From an uncultured Roseburia sp. (GTDB lineage Bacteria; Bacillota; Clostridia; Lachnospirales; Lachnospiraceae), in the NCBI GenBank assembly GCA_947564765.1, contig CANODN010000062.1, positions 1-9,356 on the forward strand: a stretch of 9,356 nucleotides of DNA, read 5' to 3'. This document shows positions 5,113-9,356 of the stretch, one piece after another (position 1 is the first letter of the stretch; the number at the start of each line of letters is the position of its first letter). The position numbers and the translations under genes are program-made. The notes beneath the pieces were generated by a model. The model worked only from the letters and a program-made list of their open reading frames with translations. It ran no database searches and was not told where the DNA came from.

Positions 5113-6705
5113 ATGTTTTTTACATCATATGAGTTTATCGGGTTTATCGCCGCACTGTTTTTGCTGTACTACCGTATACCTAAGAAATATCAGTGGATGC
5201 TTTTGCTGGCGGCAAGTTATGTTTTTTATTTTATGGCAGGAGCGGATGCTCTGATTTATATTCTGGTAACAACGGTAACTACGTTTTTTACGGCTTGCAA
5301 AATTGAGGAAAATGAAACCAGGCAGAAAATTTATTTAAAAGAGAAGAAAGAAGAACTGACCAGAGAAGAGAAAAAAGAATATAAGGACGGACAAAAAAAG
5401 ATTCGGTTTCGTTGGCTGATTTTTTGCATTCTTTTGAATATCGGCATTCTGGCAGTTGTGAAATATGCGAATTTTGCCATTTCCAATGTGAATGACATCC
5501 TGGATGCAGTTGGGAAAAAACAGCAGATTTCTTATGTGACGCTGATTTTGCCTATGGGCATTTCCTTTTATACATTTCAGGCTGTGGGATATTTGATTGA
5601 TGTTTATCGTGGTACCTGTGCTGCCGAAAAAAAACTATTGCGGTTTGCGTTGTTTGTATCCTTTTTCCCCCAGTTGATCCAGGGCCCGATCAGCCGTTTC
5701 GGGAATTTGTCAAAAACGCTCTATAAAGAGCATTTTTTTGAAGGGAAAACAGTTGCCTATGGACTGCAGCGGATGCTATGGGGATATTTTAAGAAAATGG
5801 TCATTGCAGACCGGATTCTGGCAGGAGTGAATACCATTATCTGCGATACCTCAACTTACAACGGCGCATACATATTTGTGGGAATGATTTTTTATACCAT
5901 AGAGTTATATGCGGATTTTACCGGAGGAATTGATATTACGATTGGTATTGCGGAAACCATGGGTATTCAGATGGAAGAAAACTTTATCCGGCCTTATTTT
6001 TCAAAATCTCTGAAGGAATACTGGCAAAGGTGGCATATTTCCATGAGCAGCTGGTTTCGGGACTATATTTTTTATCCGGTTTCCGTCTGTAAGCCTATGC
6101 TTAATTTGTTGAAATTTTCCAAAAAGCAGTTGGGCGACAGGGTGGGGAAGCGTCTGCCGGTGTATGTTTCTTCCTTTCTGGTATGGCTTGCCACAGGAAT
6201 CTGGCATGGAGCAAGCTGGAATTTTATTGTATGGGGATTGGCGAACTGGATCATTTTGATGATTTCAGAAGAACTGGAACCCTGGTATGAAAAATTCCAT
6301 AAGCGTTTTTCGGTAAAAGGAAAAATGTCTTTTCGTCTGTTTCAGATCGGGCGTACCTTTTTGCTGATTTGTATTTTAAATTTATTTGATTGTTATACCT
6401 CTCTGGCAGACACTTTTGGGATGATACGATCGATGTTTACTGCACAAAACTGGCAGATTCTATGGGACGGTTCTCTTTTATCACTGGGATTGATGGCATT
6501 GGATTACGGAATTTTGACGGTGAGCGTGACTTCCCTTATTGCGGTAAGTCTTTTCCAGAGAAGCGGAAGTGTCAGAGATCAAATTGCCGCCAAAAGCTAT
6601 CCGATTCGGTTTTGTGCCTGGTATGGATTGTTTCTTCTGGTGCTTTTGCTGGGCGTCTATGGAATTGGTTATGATGCCAGTCAGTTTATTTACAATCGGT
6701 TTTAA
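5113..6705 (+). CDS. MBOAT-family membrane O-acyltransferase (DltB/AlgI type)
   Basis: A 530-residue polytopic membrane protein with about ten to eleven hydrophobic segments (for example 6-22, 27-60, 101-117, 141-165, 252-268, 367-384, 408-425, 498-519) and one long charged cytoplasmic loop at about 64-99. MBOAT signatures are present: LPMGISFYTFQAVGYLIDVY (146-165), FFPQLIQGPISRF (184-196), YADFTGGIDI (266-275), KEYWQRWHISMSSWFRDYI (301-319) with conserved His308, and TGIWHGASWNFIVWG (361-375) with the catalytic His365. In DltB the carrier docks on the cytoplasmic side and the acyl group passes through the protein to an outside acceptor; AlgI relatives transfer acetyl. Next to an adenylation enzyme and carrier, the DltB mode is more likely. 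Translation starts close to the lipoprotein stop: AGGGAG (5101-5106) overlaps that stop codon and the ATG follows 6 nt later, suggesting coupling. Confidence 0.95.
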   Translation: MFFTSYEFIGFIAALFLLYYRIPKKYQWMLLLAASYVFYFMAGADALIYILVTTVTTFFTACKIEENETRQKIYLKEKKEELTREEKKEYKDGQKKIRFRWLIFCILLNIGILAVVKYANFAISNVNDILDAVGKKQQISYVTLILPMGISFYTFQAVGYLIDVYRGTCAAEKKLLRFALFVSFFPQLIQGPISRFGNLSKTLYKEHFFEGKTVAYGLQRMLWGYFKKMVIADRILAGVNTIICDTSTYNGAYIFVGMIFYTIELYADFTGGIDITIGIAETMGIQMEENFIRPYFSKSLKEYWQRWHISMSSWFRDYIFYPVSVCKPMLNLLKFSKKQLGDRVGKRLPVYVSSFLVWLATGIWHGASWNFIVWGLANWIILMISEELEPWYEKFHKRFSVKGKMSFRLFQIGRTFLLICILNLFDCYTSLADTFGMIRSMFTAQNWQILWDGSLLSLGLMALDYGILTVSVTSLIAVSLFQRSGSVRDQIAAKSYPIRFCAWYGLFLLVLLLGVYGIGYDASQFIYNRF

Positions 6706-6755
6706 CAGACGCATATGAAAATCGGGACAAAGGGACAGAGGAGATTTTTTTAATT

Positions 6756-7829
6756 ATGAAACAAAAGACAGAGTATGGAAAAAAGGCAGTTCTGTCCATT
6801 GCAGCAGTGGGAATCAGTCTGTTTTTGCTGCAGAGACTGCTTGTGCCAAAATACGTGGATGATGTAGTAGAAGGGGCTTTTATCAGGGAGTATTACAAAG
6901 AAGAAAAGGATTTTGATGTTATTTTTGTGGGGGACTGCGAGGTCTATGAAAATTTTTCTCCGGCAGTTTTGTGGAGGGATTACGGAATCAACAGCTATAT
7001 ACGGGGAAGTGCGGAACAATATATCTGGCAGTCGTACTACATATTAGAAGATACACTGCGTTATGAGATGCCAAAGGCAGTGATTTTTAATGTGCAGTCA
7101 CTGCAGTTCGAAAATGCCCAGAGCGAGGCATATAATCGGATGACATTGGAAGGGATGAAATGGTCTCCCTCTAAAGTAAATGCAATCAGGGCTTCTATGA
7201 AACCGGAAGAACAGTTTTTGGATTATGTTTTTCCTCTTCTCCGGTATCATACCAGGTGGAGCGAGCTGACGTCATCGGATTTTGCGTATCTGTTCCGGAC
7301 AAAACGGGTTTCCCACAACGGATACTATATGCGTGTGGATGTGAAGCCTGCAGAAAATGTGCCGGAGGGACGGCCTTTAAAGGATTACTCCTTTGGGGAA
7401 AATGCCTGGAAATATCTGGATCTTATGAGAGAACTTTGTAAGAAAAATGACATTCAGCTGATTTTGATCAAAGCCCCCAGTCTCTATCCTCATTGGTATG
7501 ACCAGTGGGATGAACAGGTGGCAGATTATGCAGGAAAATATGATCTTGCATATCTTAATTTTTTGGAACTGGCGGATGAAATCGGAATTGATTACAGTAA
7601 AGATACCTATGATGCCGGTTTGCATATGAATCTTTCCGGGGCGGAAAAGCTTTCCGGTTATCTTGGAGCTTATCTTACAGAGCAGGCAGGCATGAAAAAC
7701 CGCAAAGGGGAAGAAAAGCTGTGTGAGATCTGGGAAGAAAAGCTAGAGGCATATGAGGAAGAAAAGCAGCGGCAGTATCAATTTTATGGAATAAAAGAAG
7801 ATTTCAATGAACGGAGCAGCTGCGATTAG
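6756..7829 (+). CDS. SGNH-fold membrane-anchored protein, DltD-like role, Cys at the nucleophile position
   Basis: A 357-residue protein with one N-terminal membrane segment (about 11-30) and an outside SGNH/GDSL-hydrolase-type domain. Block I is VIFVGDCEVYENF (55-67): Cys61 stands where the nucleophilic Ser of GDS normally is. Gly84 in YIRGSAEQ fits block II, FN (111-112) may be the block III Asn, and TYDAGLHMNLSGAEK (284-298) supplies the Asp286/His290 pair. The C-terminus (about 316-340) is a charged coiled-coil-like tail. MBOAT proteins often pair with SGNH partners (DltB with DltD, AlgI with AlgX/AlgJ), which act in the final transfer to the polymer. I infer that role here. It is not close enough to DltD to use that name. 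The start has AGAGGAGA (6737-6744) 11 nt upstream. Gaps are 50 nt to the MBOAT gene and 51 nt to the next gene. Confidence 0.85.
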   Translation: MKQKTEYGKKAVLSIAAVGISLFLLQRLLVPKYVDDVVEGAFIREYYKEEKDFDVIFVGDCEVYENFSPAVLWRDYGINSYIRGSAEQYIWQSYYILEDTLRYEMPKAVIFNVQSLQFENAQSEAYNRMTLEGMKWSPSKVNAIRASMKPEEQFLDYVFPLLRYHTRWSELTSSDFAYLFRTKRVSHNGYYMRVDVKPAENVPEGRPLKDYSFGENAWKYLDLMRELCKKNDIQLILIKAPSLYPHWYDQWDEQVADYAGKYDLAYLNFLELADEIGIDYSKDTYDAGLHMNLSGAEKLSGYLGAYLTEQAGMKNRKGEEKLCEIWEEKLEAYEEEKQRQYQFYGIKEDFNERSSCD

Positions 7830-7880
7830 AATACACGAAAAAATAACGGAACAGGAAATAACCGGAAAGGAAGAAGGAAT

Positions 7881-9356
7881 ATGTGTGGAATTTGCGGCAT
7901 TTTTAATTATAAAAACAGAACTAAGACAGAATATGAAACAATGGAAAAAATGCTGCATGCGATCAGGCACAGAGGACCGGATGAGAGCAGACTGCGGTTT
8001 TTTCCGGAAATTGCAATGGGATTTGTCCGCCTTAGCTTTATTGATTTAGAAGGCGGCATGCAGCCGGTTTCCAATGAAGATGAGACGATTTTTATGATCT
8101 GTAACGGCGAGATATACAATTATAAAAGCCTCAAAAAAGAATTAAAAGCAATGGGACATAAATTCCGCACAAAAACAGATGTGGAAGTGATCGTTCATTT
8201 ATATGAAGAATATGGCATGGATTTTCCTGTGCATTTAAACGGACAGTTTGCCATTGCCTTGTATGACGACAGGAGAAAACAGCTTTTGCTGGTAAGGGAT
8301 CATGTGGGGATTGCACCGTTATTCTATACAATTGCTGAGGGTAAAGTAATATTTGCCTCTGAGATCAAAGCCATACTGGAATATCCGGGCGTGGAACGAA
8401 AACTGAATCTAACAGCGGTGGATCAGCTGATGAATTTTCCGGGTATTATTTCTCCGGCTACATTTTTTAAAGGAATTTATTCTCTGGAATGCGGACATAT
8501 GCTTTGTATCCGGCAGGATGCGGATATAGAAAATACCGAGTATTGGGATGTCAGATATGAGGCGGCAGAGGAGGATAAAGGGGAAGCATATTATGTAGAA
8601 ACTTTAAGGGAATTGTTAAAAGATGCTATTTTTAAAAGGCTGATTGCAGACGTGCCCATTGGATTTTACATTTCCGGCGGTCTGGACAGTTCTGTAGTGG
8701 CCTGTTATATCGGCAAATACCTGATGAACAGCCGGTATTCTTTTTCGGCGGAAATCGATGCCGGAGGTTTAAATGAAAGCAGCTTTCAAAAAATCATCTG
8801 TGACTGCGTTCATTCCAAACATTACCGCATCCGGGTGTCGGAGGATGAAATATGGAATTATTTGTCTGATGTGATTTATCATGCGGAGGCGGCAGTCAAG
8901 GAGAGCTATGATGTGGCGGCATATCTTTTATCCTCTCTGGTACGGCAGTCTCCTGCCAAAGCAGTTTTAACAGGACAGGGCTCGGATGAATTTTTTTACG
9001 GATATGCAGGATATATGGTGGATCTTTTTCGGAATATGCAAAAGGGACAGATGACGAAAGAAGAGTGTGAGTCTAATGAGCGTCTCTGGGGAGATCCTTA
9101 TTTTCGATATGAGAGAAATCATCCAAAAATCCGGGAAATACACAAGAAAATTTACAGTGCGGATATCCGGGGAGAAATTGATCGGTTTTGTGCATGTACA
9201 AAAAGCCCAATCAATCTGGAACGGGTAAAGGGACTTAGTTCCCAGAAGAGAAGGTCTTACATTGATTATAAGCTGCGTCTTTCCGATCATTTGCTTGGGG
9301 AACATGGAGACCGCATGTTTTTTTCCCACTCGGTAGAGGGACGTCATCCCTTACTG
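7881..9356 (+). CDS. Asparagine-synthase-type glutamine amidotransferase (partial, cut by window end)
   Basis: An open frame of 492 codons without stop to the last base; AsnB-family proteins are usually about 600 residues, so roughly the last fifth is missing. The N-terminal class II glutaminase domain begins MCGICGIF, with Cys2 as the nucleophile after Met removal, and continues with RHRGPDES (29-36), VRLSFIDLEGG (49-59), CNGEIYNY (74-81) and TKTDVEVI (97-104). The synthetase domain has the PP-loop SGGLDSS (265-271) and GQGSDEFFYGY (365-375), ending in SVEGRHPLL near the edge. Family enzymes use glutamine ammonia and ATP to amidate a carboxylate: aspartate in AsnB, or cell-wall residues and secondary metabolites in relatives. 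The usual GIKPLYY segment reads GIAPLFY (143-149), a departure shared in part by E. coli AsnB-like GIIPL. AAAGGAAGAAGGA precedes the ATG. Within this operon it may amidate the aminoacyl group or its precursor (inference); ordinary asparagine supply is the alternative. Confidence 0.9.
   Translation, partial: MCGICGIFNYKNRTKTEYETMEKMLHAIRHRGPDESRLRFFPEIAMGFVRLSFIDLEGGMQPVSNEDETIFMICNGEIYNYKSLKKELKAMGHKFRTKTDVEVIVHLYEEYGMDFPVHLNGQFAIALYDDRRKQLLLVRDHVGIAPLFYTIAEGKVIFASEIKAILEYPGVERKLNLTAVDQLMNFPGIISPATFFKGIYSLECGHMLCIRQDADIENTEYWDVRYEAAEEDKGEAYYVETLRELLKDAIFKRLIADVPIGFYISGGLDSSVVACYIGKYLMNSRYSFSAEIDAGGLNESSFQKIICDCVHSKHYRIRVSEDEIWNYLSDVIYHAEAAVKESYDVAAYLLSSLVRQSPAKAVLTGQGSDEFFYGYAGYMVDLFRNMQKGQMTKEECESNERLWGDPYFRYERNHPKIREIHKKIYSADIRGEIDRFCACTKSPINLERVKGLSSQKRRSYIDYKLRLSDHLLGEHGDRMFFSHSVEGRHPLL

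Noticed and set aside
6715..6753. Twelve-codon frame (MKIGTKGQRRFF) ending just before the SGNH gene
   Set aside because: Its ATG has no ribosome binding site and its body contains the binding site of the next gene. It is too short to support as a leader peptide without comparative data.
8967..9347. Minus-strand open frame of 126 codons at the right end
   Set aside because: It overlaps the well-supported asparagine-synthase-type gene, whose conserved motifs continue through this region in frame. The minus-strand translation shows no family features.
1..9356. CRISPR arrays, tRNA or rRNA genes, insertion sequences, prophage or attachment sites
   Set aside because: I saw no spaced identical repeats, no tRNA-like ends, no transposase or integrase, and no flanking inverted repeats. 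The genes have continuous spacing and similar base use.

Overview
The window looks like a chromosomal segment of a low-to-moderate GC Gram-positive bacterium of the Clostridia, most likely a Lachnospiraceae-type gut anaerobe. The reasons are purine-rich AGGAG-type ribosome binding sites, a short XRE repressor, a Gram-positive lipoprotein, a DltB-type MBOAT protein, and the overall style of the proteins. This placement is inference from sequence character; no phylogenetic marker gene is present.

Layout. Positions 4-36 hold a rho-independent terminator that closes a gene lying left of the window. A small XRE-family repressor gene (131-334) points left. Between it and the large rightward operon lies a compact control region: a near-consensus sigma-A promoter (TTGACA, 17 nt, TATGAT at 374-402), a 26-bp near-perfect palindrome (410-435) at the predicted transcription start, and a degenerate second copy of it 33 bp upstream, inside the promoter. 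From 506 to the right edge eight genes run in the same direction with short gaps or an overlap: a membrane-anchored transglutaminase-like protein, an aspartate/glutamate racemase-family protein, a stand-alone amino-acid adenylation enzyme, a carrier protein, a lipoprotein, an MBOAT acyltransferase, an SGNH-fold membrane protein and an asparagine-synthase-type amidotransferase. The last gene was found by direct translation and is cut by the window end.

How the parts may work together. Adenylation enzyme + carrier + MBOAT + SGNH protein are the four functional classes of the Dlt pathway, which activates D-alanine in the cytoplasm, loads it on a carrier, passes it through DltB and esterifies a cell-envelope polymer with help from DltD. 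Here the same classes are joined by an Asp/Glu racemase-family protein and an Asn-synthase-like protein, and the adenylation enzyme lacks the Cys that DltA uses to recognise D-alanine. My main hypothesis is that this is a Dlt-like system that decorates an extracytoplasmic polymer with an amino acid other than D-alanine, possibly an acidic D-amino acid or its amide. The lipoprotein and the transglutaminase-like protein would act outside the membrane. Three catalytic sites carry unusual residues (racemase PCVTAA, SGNH block I GDC, amidotransferase GIAPL). The substrate and the acceptor cannot be read from the sequence.
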